61,859 nt of DNA, taken from assembly GCA_964360145.1 (NCBI GenBank), contig CAYHWW010000003.1:1-61859 (forward strand). The letters are read 5' to 3'. This stretch comes from CAYHWW01 sp964360145. GTDB taxonomy: Bacteria > Bdellovibrionota > UBA1018 > CAYHWW01. Below the pieces are notes generated by a model. That model had not been told where the DNA came from. It ran no database searches and saw nothing but the letters and a program-made list of their open reading frames with translations. Of the stretch, positions 9,187 to 17,981 are shown piece after piece; position 1 is the stretch's first letter, and the number at the start of each line of letters is the position of its first letter. The position numbers and the translations under genes are program-made.

Positions 9187-9233
9187 ACATCCCCAGGTGA
9201 ACAGGGAGCAATCCCGTGTTCACCTGGGGATGT
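9187..9233 (+). terminator. Strong 17-bp stem with nested GCAA-loop hairpin and T-tract on the plus strand
   Basis: ACATCCCCAGGTGAACA (9187-9203) is perfectly complementary to 9217-9233. Inside it GGGA-GCAA-TCCC forms a GNRA-type tetraloop, and TTTATTT follows on the plus strand. That is a textbook rho-independent terminator for rightward transcription, yet the genes on both sides run leftward. For leftward transcripts it could end the upstream exported-protein mRNA or shape the phoB-like leader. Confidence 0.7.
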
Positions 9234-9244
9234 TTTATTTCAGG

Positions 9245-9985
9245 CTATTGTTCGAGTTGGGTGGCGAGTTCTTGGTCGCTGGCCAAGATCATGCCTTCCA
9301 TGCCAGGGACCAGCGTGCCGTTCTTGGCCATGCCGTAGATCCGGTCAGACAGGGCAGGGGCCAGTCGCTCCACCATGACCCGGCGAGCGAGGCGAGACAG
9401 GGGTTTGCAGAACGAGCCCAGGAGCGGGTGCTCCTTAGAGGCCTGCTTGCAAGCGAAGTAGGCGCCCCAGTAGGTCACCACGCCGGCAAAGGGCGTGAAG
9501 TGCTGGCGGTATTCCATCATGTCCCAGGTGTCTTGGCCGCGGGGGTCGCCATTGGGGTGGAACACCACGGGGATTGCGAAATTCATGACGTGGATGTCGT
9601 AAAGGACGGTGCCTTCAAGACGCTGGCGGCCGAGGCGGCTTTCCAGCATGTCATAGATCTGGGCCAGCGTACCGTTCAAGGGGGTATGGTCGCCCAGGCC
9701 CAGCAGGCTGACTAAGTCTTGGGCTTCACGCCAGCGGCGGCGTACCCACTCCGCATCAGCGCCATGGCCTTCTCTTTCCAAGGTGATGGCAGCCTCTTCC
9801 ACTACGAGGTTGAGGGCCAGGCGGGCCACGGGGCCCAGGTTGAACTCAGCGAGGTCATGGGCCGTGCCGTCGAATGAAGCGACGATGGCCTGGCGGTGAG
9901 CCGGTGTGGCCATCTGTTCCGCTTGGGCAGTGACCGCACCGAAGAACAGAGCTGCTATGAACCAATACGCACGTCGTTGTGCCAT
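9245..9985 (-). CDS. Exported protein of unknown function
   Basis: A 246-aa protein with a clear Sec signal peptide (MAQRRAYWFIAALFFGAVTAQA) and predicted cleavage near residue 22. I start at 9985 because GGAGGGAG sits about 7 nt upstream. The mature part is mainly helical with scattered aromatic residues and two Cys (near FACKQ and GSFCKP) that could form a disulphide. No catalytic motif is recognised. A hairpin lies directly downstream. Confidence 0.65.
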   Translation of the reverse strand: MAQRRAYWFIAALFFGAVTAQAEQMATPAHRQAIVASFDGTAHDLAEFNLGPVARLALNLVVEEAAITLEREGHGADAEWVRRRWREAQDLVSLLGLGDHTPLNGTLAQIYDMLESRLGRQRLEGTVLYDIHVMNFAIPVVFHPNGDPRGQDTWDMMEYRQHFTPFAGVVTYWGAYFACKQASKEHPLLGSFCKPLSRLARRVMVERLAPALSDRIYGMAKNGTLVPGMEGMILASDQELATQLEQ

Positions 9986-10079
9986 AAAAATCTCCCTCCA
10001 ATGGAGAATGTGGTTATTTTGTAGTGATAGGGTCTCGCCGCCGCCTCGTTTTGCCAAGAGAGGCTGAATAAAATAAATT

Positions 10080-10116
10080 GATGCGGAGCGGCTGATCGGG
10101 TTATGCCAGCCGCATC
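10080..10116 (+). promoter_or_regulatory. Two mutually exclusive short stems directly upstream of queA
   Basis: GATGCGG (10080-10086) can pair with CCGCATC (10110-10116), while GCGGCTG (10088-10094) can pair with CAGCCGC (10107-10113). The two pairings share the 3' arm, and the arm ends at the queA ATG. No Shine-Dalgarno is visible here. It does not match the preQ1 riboswitch consensus as I know it. Confidence 0.35.
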
Positions 10117-11352
10117 ATGGCCACGAACACCCGCGTCCCCACCGCCGAGTATCTGTACTCTCTGCCTGAGAATCTCATCGCCACTCATCCCCTGGCGGAT
10201 CGCAGCGGCTCACGCCTGCTCCTGACTCGCGGTTCCAATGGCCTCGTGGAGCATCGCCGCTTCGGCGAGCTTCCGGTGTTGCTGCCCCCCCAGAGCTTCC
10301 TTGTCCTGAACGACACCAAGGTGGTGCGGGCTCGCCTCCATGCTCGCAAGGCCACGGGAGGCGCCGCGGAAATCCTGTGTTTGGAGCCCCTTCGCCCCAG
10401 CGCTGATCCCGTGGCGGCATTGGCTTCACGAGGCGGCGCGTGGCGCTGTCTCATTGGTGGCAAGAATATTCAGAGCGGCGACGTGCTGACCCTCGATGGT
10501 GCCGCGGGTGTTGCTGACGGCGCCCGGGCCACCATCGTGGAAAAAAATGGCGCCGAGGCCTTGGTGGAGTTCGAGCTGCCCTGCACCCTGGGTGAGTTCC
10601 TCCAGCGGGTGGGGCGCACGCCGCTCCCTCCCTACATCAAGCGGGAGGCCACCGCGGACGATGTCTCGTCCTATCAAACAGTTTATGCTGAGAAGGACGG
10701 CTCCGTGGCGGCCCCCACCGCGGGCCTCCATTTCAGTCGGGATACCCTGAAGGCCCTGTACCAGAGCGGGCACCTCATGGGGCGCGTGACCCTGCACGTG
10801 GGCGCGGGCACTTTCCGCCCCGTGGAGGCGGAAGATGCCAGGGACCATGTCATGCACGGCGAGCGCTTTGAAGTGAGCCGGGATTTCATCGTGAGCCTGG
10901 AGCATCACCTCCGCGCCGTCAAACCCATCGTGGCGGTGGGCACCACCAGCGCCCGCACCTTGGAGAGCCTTTATTGGCTGGGCGTGCAAGCCCTCTTGAA
11001 GGGGCTACCCAAAGACGATGCAGGCGATGTGAATCTGGGCCAGTGGCCCTGGGCGGAAGACTGGGGACGGGCGTTGCCGCTGCCCGCCCTCGCCTTGCAG
11101 GGTCTCATCCAGTGGATCGACGCCCGGGGTTTGATCGGGCTGAGAGGCCGCACTCAGCTCATGATCGTGCCGGGTTATGAGTTCCAAACCCTGCGAGGCC
11201 TTGTGACCAATTTCCACCAGCCCGAGAGCTCGCTGGTGCTCCTCGTCGCGGCATTCCTGGGTAAAGACCTGTGGAAGCGTGCCTACGCGGAGGCCGTGGA
11301 GCGCGAGTATCGTTTCTTGAGCTATGGGGATTCGTCGCTGTTGTTGAGGTAG
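10117..11352 (+). CDS. queA: S-adenosylmethionine:tRNA ribosyltransferase-isomerase (queuosine pathway)
   Basis: Transfers and isomerises the ribose of S-adenosylmethionine onto 7-aminomethyl-7-deazaguanine in tRNA, giving epoxyqueuosine. Seen: YSLPENLIATHPLADRSGSRLL at the N-terminus, FLVLNDTKVVRARLH, the APTAGLHFS motif, HVGAGTFRPVE, and NFHQPESSLVLLVAAFLG at the C-terminus, all characteristic of QueA. At 411 aa it is longer than the usual 340-360, with extra sequence around residues 290-330 (KGLPKDDAGDVNLGQWPWAE). It is convergent with an exported-protein gene 7 nt downstream. Confidence 0.93.
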   Translation: MATNTRVPTAEYLYSLPENLIATHPLADRSGSRLLLTRGSNGLVEHRRFGELPVLLPPQSFLVLNDTKVVRARLHARKATGGAAEILCLEPLRPSADPVAALASRGGAWRCLIGGKNIQSGDVLTLDGAAGVADGARATIVEKNGAEALVEFELPCTLGEFLQRVGRTPLPPYIKREATADDVSSYQTVYAEKDGSVAAPTAGLHFSRDTLKALYQSGHLMGRVTLHVGAGTFRPVEAEDARDHVMHGERFEVSRDFIVSLEHHLRAVKPIVAVGTTSARTLESLYWLGVQALLKGLPKDDAGDVNLGQWPWAEDWGRALPLPALALQGLIQWIDARGLIGLRGRTQLMIVPGYEFQTLRGLVTNFHQPESSLVLLVAAFLGKDLWKRAYAEAVEREYRFLSYGDSSLLLR

Positions 11353-11359
11353 TCGTTGA

Positions 11360-13840
11360 TTAGGGCTCGCACAGGTTTTCAAAGAAAGCTGCGCGGTGGA
11401 TGCGCAAAGCTTCGTAGTTTTCTAAGCTATTGCGCCCTGCGCGATCACGACTGTAATCGTTCGGTGACATACTGAGATAGCGTTGAAGGTCCTCATCCGT
11501 GGCCACCGGCGGCCGCAGTTTTCTCATAATAGAGTGTATGGGCGTATAGGCGTCGAAGACATGAGGCGGGAGTATATCACTTATGACACCTTTGAAAGAA
11601 ATGCGGCCACCGCTTGGTGTTCTTACAGTGTCACTCCGCGTCTCTTGATGTGCGACCCAGAGTCTCATCAAGCGACTTGGGCTGATGCCGCGCAGGTATC
11701 TGCGCCATGCCGTTGTGATCACGTTATGGAGTTGCTGGCTTGCCCTCTCATTTCCAAGAGCAAGGGCTGAGATATCAAGAGCATTCCCCGAGATACGATA
11801 GAGGGTTGAGGGGCTGGCGGCGCCAGGCAGCGGGCCCTGATGAATCCTGATCCTTTGGATTTGCGGCGGGATCAACGCACGGGAGCCGTTATTCGTGGGG
11901 CTTCTCAGTAGGTCATTTGCAGAATGTCTCAGGCGGTGGAGCTGTGTTTCCGTCCAAAAATCAGAGGGTACCAGCTCATACTCGATCTCAGGGGCCACGG
12001 ACACACCCGGCGCGATGCTGATATTGCAATGGCTCAAAATCCCTCGCTCCTCGGAGGTGAGAGTCAGTATGGAGAGCAGCCTTCCGATCTGTTGACTGGC
12101 CAAGCTATACAGGGTCAGTTCACGGGTAGCATTCAAGTCCCGGGCGTAAAACCACCGTTGGGGATGAAAAGACTGGATGCTCTCATCAGCGAGAAGCTCA
12201 GCGAGGAAGAGTTCCTCGTTCGCGGGCCACGGCGTCGCTCTATGTAGATTCAATAGTTGAATCAGTGGCGATAGGTATGAGTGAATATGTTCAGTCAGGA
12301 AGTTCGCAGGCAAGGCGAGCGCATTTGCCGTGCGGAGCAGCGCGGGATCGGAGTAGTATTGAAGGAAATGGATAAAGTCATCTCGTTCAAAGGGGATCGA
12401 TAAGACATCTAGGATGCGGTAGTGATAGTTGGTGTAGAGGTAAGCCACCCGGCTTCGCAGCATGGCAATGCCGTCGACTCCACCACGGGGCATGGTGACC
12501 GTGTGATGGGCTTCGTCATGTGTGTCTAAGAAATGTTCATTGTCGGGCGTGTGCGATACCGGTGCCCCGGTTCTGAAAATGACCTGTGTCCTGGCTCTGA
12601 TGTTCGACGGGAAGTTAAAGAGGCGTTGATGCACCTCGATATCAGCGAAGGCGGTCAGCTCCCAGCTGCAATGGAAGAGAGGCTCTTCCGCGCCGTTGGC
12701 CGCCTGGCAATGATAGATAAATCCACCGCTTTCCGCGCTCAGCAAGAGGGGGATGGACGTGATGTCATTGTGGAGCGTGGTGGCATTCGTGGCATCGAGA
12801 CTCAGGGTGCTGAGGATGCGCGCCGTCCCCGCGCCGTCCTCCGTGGTGTGGCGCGACTCTCTGCCCAAGGTAATGCGGCGAGTATACCGCAAAGTCGCAG
12901 CTCGCTCTTCTGAAGACGCAAGTTCGTCCCGCAGCCGCCGCAGGTACTCGCTGCATGTATGGAGAGTGGTCTGAGGGGCGCAGGCCACTAACGTGTGTAC
13001 GCCGAGCAGGTTCACGAGGTCTTCTTGACTCTCGATAAGGGGCTTCAAAGCATTGAGGTTCTCTCTCGTGCTGGAGGCTGGTGAGACGCGCACATCTATA
13101 ACCAGTTCGTCGCCACTTCCTATGACGCCGCGGCGTTCAAATCCATCGGTGCCGCCGAGGGTGATGGTGCCGAAGCGAGAGTGCAGCAGCCCGGAATGCC
13201 AGGAACCGAGAAACAGTTCCAGGGCACGGGCAGTCGTGGCGCAACTCTGTGCTTGTTCCATGCCCCGCAGCAGGGGCCGCCCCTCCGCATTGCGTGGCGA
13301 CAGGGCATTGAAGTCGCAAAGCACCGCATTGACGTGGCTGCCCCGTGCGCGCTCGGTGCGCGTCAGCTCAGCGTTGGCGAGCGCAAATGCGCCGAGGAGG
13401 GCCCGACGTTCAGCGATGGGCGCCATGGCGTTGAGGAGGAACTGCCTGCCGCGGACGCCGCCGGGCCCCGCGGACGGGGTGTCGAGAAAAACGTGAATGT
13501 GGTCGATGCCCCGGGGGATGAAATCCACAGCGGGGGTTGCGGCGAGAGCCCCATTGATGAGGTCGAGGGTCTCCAGGCAGCGGCGGGCCCAGGCGGGGTC
13601 CGTCATGAGGCGTGATGCGCAGCCTACGCGGATGGGGCTGTGTGCGAGGCGCGTCGCCGCCAGCCGTGCTTGCCGTGCGAGGCGGGGGGCGCGCACCGTG
13701 CGAATCGAGTTGAGATCGACGGTGTCGTAGCTCTCCGTCGCGAAGCCTTCCACGCTCTCGACAAAGACGTCGAGCGCCCTCTGGGCATGGGCCAGGGAGG
13801 CAGAGAAGAACAGGGTCGCGGCGAGGAGGAGGGATTTCAC
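11360..13840 (-). CDS. Large exported protein of unknown function
   Basis: About 826 aa, with a signal peptide (VKSLLLAATLFFSASLAHAQ after a GTG start at 13840). GGAGG lies just before that GTG; an ATG at 13858 adds six residues and is also possible. The mature protein is rich in helices and Arg, with several scattered Cys (for example GCASRLM, CETLDL, VACAPQTTLHTCSEYL). I see no HExxH, GxSxG or other catalytic signature; DTHDEAHHTV is suggestive but does not fit HExxH. The C-terminal ~110 residues (SRLMRLWVAHQE to FFENLCEP) look like a separate helical domain. Confidence 0.6.
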   Translation of the reverse strand: MKSLLLAATLFFSASLAHAQRALDVFVESVEGFATESYDTVDLNSIRTVRAPRLARQARLAATRLAHSPIRVGCASRLMTDPAWARRCLETLDLINGALAATPAVDFIPRGIDHIHVFLDTPSAGPGGVRGRQFLLNAMAPIAERRALLGAFALANAELTRTERARGSHVNAVLCDFNALSPRNAEGRPLLRGMEQAQSCATTARALELFLGSWHSGLLHSRFGTITLGGTDGFERRGVIGSGDELVIDVRVSPASSTRENLNALKPLIESQEDLVNLLGVHTLVACAPQTTLHTCSEYLRRLRDELASSEERAATLRYTRRITLGRESRHTTEDGAGTARILSTLSLDATNATTLHNDITSIPLLLSAESGGFIYHCQAANGAEEPLFHCSWELTAFADIEVHQRLFNFPSNIRARTQVIFRTGAPVSHTPDNEHFLDTHDEAHHTVTMPRGGVDGIAMLRSRVAYLYTNYHYRILDVLSIPFERDDFIHFLQYYSDPALLRTANALALPANFLTEHIHSYLSPLIQLLNLHRATPWPANEELFLAELLADESIQSFHPQRWFYARDLNATRELTLYSLASQQIGRLLSILTLTSEERGILSHCNISIAPGVSVAPEIEYELVPSDFWTETQLHRLRHSANDLLRSPTNNGSRALIPPQIQRIRIHQGPLPGAASPSTLYRISGNALDISALALGNERASQQLHNVITTAWRRYLRGISPSRLMRLWVAHQETRSDTVRTPSGGRISFKGVISDILPPHVFDAYTPIHSIMRKLRPPVATDEDLQRYLSMSPNDYSRDRAGRNSLENYEALRIHRAAFFENLCEP

Positions 13841-13937
13841 GAACCTCCAATAATGCAAATCCGAGGCGAGCCGAGGAAATAAATAGGGCAGTGGTTACAG
13901 GCGGTTAGCCGGGGTTATGGCGCGATCTCTGTCGATC

Positions 13938-13972
13938 TTTTGTGCAGATGCGCAGGATATCATCTGCCAAAA
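13938..13972. promoter_or_regulatory. Long inverted repeat upstream of an exported-protein gene
   Basis: TTTTG-T-GCAGATG on the left pairs with CATCTGC-CAAAA on the right around a 10-nt loop: 12 paired positions with one bulged T. It lies about 26 bp upstream of the start at 13999, within the divergent intergenic region. It could be an operator or a leader hairpin. Confidence 0.45.
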
Positions 13973-13998
13973 GTTATCCTGTTCTTGACTATAAACAT

Positions 13999-15513
13999 AT
14001 GTTATTGATGGCCATGTTCTTTGGCAGTGCATCGCTTCATCTTCTGCTTTTCGTTCTTTCCGCGGTGCCTGCTTTGACTTGGGCGGCGGACGAACAAGGG
14101 CCTCACCCCACGCCTCGCCTGCGTAAAAATGCATGCTTCTTCAGCATCACGCCCTACCTCAAACAAATGCAAGCCCTGGCGGGGAAACGAGTGCGTGTCA
14201 GCGCTAAAGGGGTAGCGCAGCCTCGGGTGGGCTTCCTGCCCGCGGTGATTACCGAGAGTATGAGTTTCATCACTCTCTACAGCGAGCCCCCACATGGGCA
14301 CTCCATGAGTTTTGCTCAGACTATGATGATGATACCCCTCACCGAAGTCGACGGGGATATCATCATCGATCCTCCCCAGACCGTCGCCCTGCCCGGAGCA
14401 GGAGTGGGGCTGTGGATGCCCAGTGGAGAAATGATCTCAACGTTTGGAAACGGCAGCTACGTGAGCCTTCCCGACGTTCGTGGCGAGCCCATGGCTGCCC
14501 GTGTGTTGGCCATCAACCCACGGACCTCTGAGGTCACCTTGCAAATTCCTCAAGAAGACGTGGGCGCCCTCGTGTTTTTCGAACTCATCACCAGTGCCGA
14601 CCAGGCAGCTCAGTTGCGCCTCAGCGAGACCAGTAAACGATTCTTTGAGTCCTATGAACTGAATACGGCTCTGCGACGCAGCACTTTACCGTCCGTGCGA
14701 GAATCTTGGCCTGATGTCACTACCACGGCAGTGGAAAACGACGTGGCCCAGGCCTTCATCGAGGCCCACCGTGTTTTTGACCCCGCTGCCGCGCTGGGGG
14801 CCCATGGCATCATGGCACTCCATGCACTCATCCAATATCCCGCACCTGACTCTGCTCTTGCTCCAAATTTTGCCACGCCCGGCCTTACAGCAAGGAGCAT
14901 GGGCCTTCACGATGTCGAACAGACGCGCAACGAAGATGGCACTCTTCTCACCGTGGGGTTTGTGGCAGGCCAGCAGGTTCATAACCTGCCGGATGACCAC
15001 TGGTTCAGGGCAACCTTAAATGCCAACAGTTTAGAAGCAAAAGAATACCGCCCCAAGGTTTACATCGCGCTCCCTCCCGATCGCTTGGCGGAGCTGCTGC
15101 CGATGATCATCGCAAAAGCGGCCGCGGCTGATTGCCATCAGCTCAAATTCGGCGCCACCTGGAACGACCTCATTCGCGACGACCGCATGGTTCTGCATTT
15201 CAATAACTTTGAGAGCTCCGTGCGCTTTGCCAAAGAACTGGACCTCATGCTCACGGCGCTGGGCATGGAGGGCCCCCCATCGGCTGCATTCACCTATCGT
15301 TTGGGTAAAAGCCCCGTAAGCATCGGCTTTGACCCGCCATGGGGGGAATCATGGCGGTACTACGTCTCCCGCAGAGTGCGCGACGTCCTCGGTGCTGGGA
15401 GCAGGGATGCAGAGAGTTTCACCAGCGGCTTAGCCGCCCACGACATCGTGGCGGGCCACTGGACACCCTCGATGATTCACGAACGTTTTTTAAGGGCGCT
15501 TTCCGCTCCCTGA
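13999..15513 (+). CDS. Exported protein with possible HopA1-like C-terminal domain
   Basis: A 504-aa protein with a long N-terminal hydrophobic segment (MLLMAMFFGSASLHLL onward) that reads as a signal peptide cleaved after LTWA. The start is uncertain: a frame from GTG at 13942 adds 19 residues and no good ribosome-binding site is visible. The middle is unrecognised. The C-terminal ~150 residues follow a layout I associate with the HopA1/OspF-like fold: KVYIALPPDRLAELL, then HQLKFG, then RDDRMVLHF, then SIGFDPPWGESW and YYVSRR. That match is by eye and unverified. Confidence 0.55.
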   Translation: MLLMAMFFGSASLHLLLFVLSAVPALTWAADEQGPHPTPRLRKNACFFSITPYLKQMQALAGKRVRVSAKGVAQPRVGFLPAVITESMSFITLYSEPPHGHSMSFAQTMMMIPLTEVDGDIIIDPPQTVALPGAGVGLWMPSGEMISTFGNGSYVSLPDVRGEPMAARVLAINPRTSEVTLQIPQEDVGALVFFELITSADQAAQLRLSETSKRFFESYELNTALRRSTLPSVRESWPDVTTTAVENDVAQAFIEAHRVFDPAAALGAHGIMALHALIQYPAPDSALAPNFATPGLTARSMGLHDVEQTRNEDGTLLTVGFVAGQQVHNLPDDHWFRATLNANSLEAKEYRPKVYIALPPDRLAELLPMIIAKAAAADCHQLKFGATWNDLIRDDRMVLHFNNFESSVRFAKELDLMLTALGMEGPPSAAFTYRLGKSPVSIGFDPPWGESWRYYVSRRVRDVLGAGSRDAESFTSGLAAHDIVAGHWTPSMIHERFLRALSAP

Positions 15514-15520
15514 ACGATCA

Positions 15521-15553
15521 CACCCACTAACGTGAGCACCACGTTAGCGGGTG
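15521..15553. terminator. Bidirectional terminator hairpin between convergent genes
   Basis: CACCCACTAACGTG (15521-15534) pairs with CACGTTAGCGGGTG (15540-15553) with a single A-C mismatch and a 5-nt loop. The right arm includes the TAA stop of the leftward metalloprotease-like gene. The flanking genes converge, so a shared terminator is the likely role. Confidence 0.65.
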
Positions 15554-16809
15554 TAGGCCTGTGTTAACGCAAGACCGTGACGAGCCACTGTCTCGCCAGA
15601 AAGGGCGCACATGCGGTCCGTGGGGTCCAGGGTGTAGAACATGAAGGCATCCGCTTCATCGTCCCAAAACTCGGTGTAGCAGTCAGGAAAAGCCATGACG
15701 TGGCCAAATTCATGCTGCATGACGGTGCGAGTGTGCTCCAGCCACAACGGCGTGTTCGCATCCATGGTGATTTCACTGCCCCCAATGGAGTCTACGTGGG
15801 GAAGGGCGCCGGCCTCCCAAAGCACATGCACGCGCCCCAGGGGCCTGCGGCCTGGCTCGGCGCTGACCTCGATATTCAGCACGCTATTGTTCCAAGCCAG
15901 CGCCACTTCGCTGGCGATCCACTGTAGGATTTCCGCGGGGATATTTTCCGTGAAAAACTTCAAGCGCAGGACAGCGCCATCATGGGTAGCCTTCGTGCCG
16001 GCGTGAGCAGAGGGAATGAGAAACTTCTCGTCGTAGGCGCTTCGCCCTCTCTCAAAGATGCCCGCGAACCAACGCTCCGCCCGCCGTGAATTGCCGCTGA
16101 GGACGAGGCGTGCCGCTTCACGAGTGCACTTCGCCAGCGACTGCCCACCAATGGGGCATGCGGATACTGCCAAATGAACGGCATTACGACGAGTTTCTGC
16201 CGAAGCCCCCGTCCACTGACGGGCTAAGTCCATGAGCGCTTCACGCTCCGCCTGGAGTCTGAGCCAGGGGCGGAAATCGCGAGATGACTTGGAGAGCTGG
16301 AGGCGCCAGCGGGAAAGCATGATCCAACGACTGGCGCGGGAGTAAGCGGTGTGCACTTTGCGGATGCCCGGCATGGCGTCGGCAAGGGCAAGGCCCCCGG
16401 GCAAAGCGGTGGGCAGGTCGCCGCGGCCCTCGAGGATGTCCGCGAGACCAGGCAGTAGGGCGGAGCGGGCCTCTTCATAGAGCGCGATGATGATCGTTGG
16501 GTTGTAGGTCATGGGCTCCGCGGGGGAGGCCTCGTGCCCCACGCGATCAATGCGGCGCCAAATTTGCTCCCGCTGCTCAGCGGGCAGATTTGTTTGCAAC
16601 TGGTCTACCCAGGCCAAGGCTCGGGCGCCGGCATTGATGATTTCTTGGAGGGTAAGGTCCATGGCGCCAAGCCCACCCTGTTGTCGCAGGATCTGGGCTG
16701 CTTCTTGCGGACTGAGCAGAATCTCTAGTGGAGTGCGCATCTCCTCCGCCCGCACCGTGGTGGCGGCGGTCACCGCCATGATAAGCCCTAGCAAGTATCT
16801 GAAAGTCAT
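15544..16809 (-). CDS. Exported putative zinc metalloprotease (HExxH)
   Basis: A 421-aa protein with a signal peptide (MTFRYLLGLIMAVTAATTVRA). Near the C-terminus it carries HEFGHVMAFPDC at 366-377, a HExxH zinc-site motif followed by an acidic stretch (WDDEADAFMF). The N-terminal ~300 residues are helical and unrecognised. The placement of HExxH close to the C-terminus and the downstream Cys differ from classic metzincins, where HExxHxxGxxH is expected, so the third zinc ligand is unclear (D376 or a downstream Glu). It is likely periplasmic or secreted. Confidence 0.62.
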   Translation of the reverse strand: MTFRYLLGLIMAVTAATTVRAEEMRTPLEILLSPQEAAQILRQQGGLGAMDLTLQEIINAGARALAWVDQLQTNLPAEQREQIWRRIDRVGHEASPAEPMTYNPTIIIALYEEARSALLPGLADILEGRGDLPTALPGGLALADAMPGIRKVHTAYSRASRWIMLSRWRLQLSKSSRDFRPWLRLQAEREALMDLARQWTGASAETRRNAVHLAVSACPIGGQSLAKCTREAARLVLSGNSRRAERWFAGIFERGRSAYDEKFLIPSAHAGTKATHDGAVLRLKFFTENIPAEILQWIASEVALAWNNSVLNIEVSAEPGRRPLGRVHVLWEAGALPHVDSIGGSEITMDANTPLWLEHTRTVMQHEFGHVMAFPDCYTEFWDDEADAFMFYTLDPTDRMCALSGETVARHGLALTQAYTR

Positions 16810-16924
16810 AGATCCCCCTTAGAGCGGGGATGATCCCGGGGAAGGGGCCTCCTGTCAACGCGGGCGTGAGGCAATGCGGTGATTGAATTTGTGATTCATT
16901 TCCGTCGGTGTTATAGCCGCGCCC

Positions 16925-17971
16925 ATGGGAAAACTGATTCTATTCACGGCACTGCTCTCATTTGCCGCCTCCAACAGCTTCGCTGTGGACGCGCCGCAGT
17001 TCGACGAATACGACGTCGCTCAACAGCGCATGGAACCCACCCTGGGGCTGGCTCAGCGCACCCTGCGGGACCTGCGCACCGGCCGCATGACCGAGGAGGA
17101 GTGGGCTGAGGGCCTGGATCACGCTATGAAGGCGGCGGCCTCCCAGCATCGCGAGAGTCAGCTTCACATCGCCTACGCCCGCTATCTCTCCCAGGAGCTT
17201 TTCGAGGCGCTGCAGGGCACCGGGGATAGCGTCGGCGGCGTCTACCGCCGTGTCGACAGCGCCGCCCAGGAAACCCTGGACCAAGAGCACAGGGACCGGG
17301 CGATGGTCATCACCCTGGCATTGGCGTCGCTGCGCAGGCATATGCACCAATATGCGGTGGCGCTGGAAGCCCAGGAGGTCGGCCAAACCCCGGAGGAATA
17401 CGGCGCTAAACTGGAGTACAGGTCCATGGCTACGTCGTCAGCGACCGGTAGAGACTTGCTGATGCTCGGCGGTGGCGTTTTTGCCCCCATCGCCGCAGGG
17501 TTCGGCCTTGGCGCGCTCACCTATAACTTCCTGCCCCTCCTCCATGCTTCGTCGTATTTGACAGAGATGGCGGCACCCGCCGCAGTGGTGACATTTTTTG
17601 TGACATTAGCTGGCAGCTCTTTTGGTTTCCTCAAAACCATGGCGCATCTCGCCTACAGAAAAGGCCTGAGGGAATTCCCCGCCCAGCGCGCCGCCGCGGA
17701 TGCAAGACTCAGCCAAGAGTTCAACGCCATCGATTTAGATCTCCTCCGCGCCTTCATCACCGGCGCCATGGACAGGGGCGTGACCGCGGAGGTAGCCATC
17801 ACCCAATTGGGGATCACGAACCCCGACATCAAACGCCAACTGACCTGCGGCGGGGCGCTGTCTCCCCTGATGGCGCCGATAGCCGTTCGGGTGGAGGTGG
17901 AAAACGAAGAGGCGGAGCCCCTCCAACGCGTGTTCGACGCGGCGCCTGGGCCCCGTGTTTCAAAAAAGTAG
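16925..17971 (+). CDS. Exported/membrane protein of unknown function with two central helices
   Basis: A 348-aa protein with signal peptide MGKLILFTALLSFAASNSFA. Residues ~25-150 are helical and charged; residues ~180-240 hold two hydrophobic segments (LLMLGGGVFAPIAAGFGLGALTY and TEMAAPAAVVTFFVTLAGSSFGF) that should span the membrane; the C-terminal third is helical again. No family is recognised. No Shine-Dalgarno is visible upstream. The next gene starts 11 nt after its stop, which suggests an operon with the metzincin-like lipoprotein. Confidence 0.6.
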   Translation: MGKLILFTALLSFAASNSFAVDAPQFDEYDVAQQRMEPTLGLAQRTLRDLRTGRMTEEEWAEGLDHAMKAAASQHRESQLHIAYARYLSQELFEALQGTGDSVGGVYRRVDSAAQETLDQEHRDRAMVITLALASLRRHMHQYAVALEAQEVGQTPEEYGAKLEYRSMATSSATGRDLLMLGGGVFAPIAAGFGLGALTYNFLPLLHASSYLTEMAAPAAVVTFFVTLAGSSFGFLKTMAHLAYRKGLREFPAQRAAADARLSQEFNAIDLDLLRAFITGAMDRGVTAEVAITQLGITNPDIKRQLTCGGALSPLMAPIAVRVEVENEEAEPLQRVFDAAPGPRVSKK

Positions 17972-17981
17972 GCCCCTCGCC

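Noticed and set aside
10000..10116. preQ1 riboswitch upstream of queA
   Set aside because: The short stems present do not match the preQ1 class consensus sequences.
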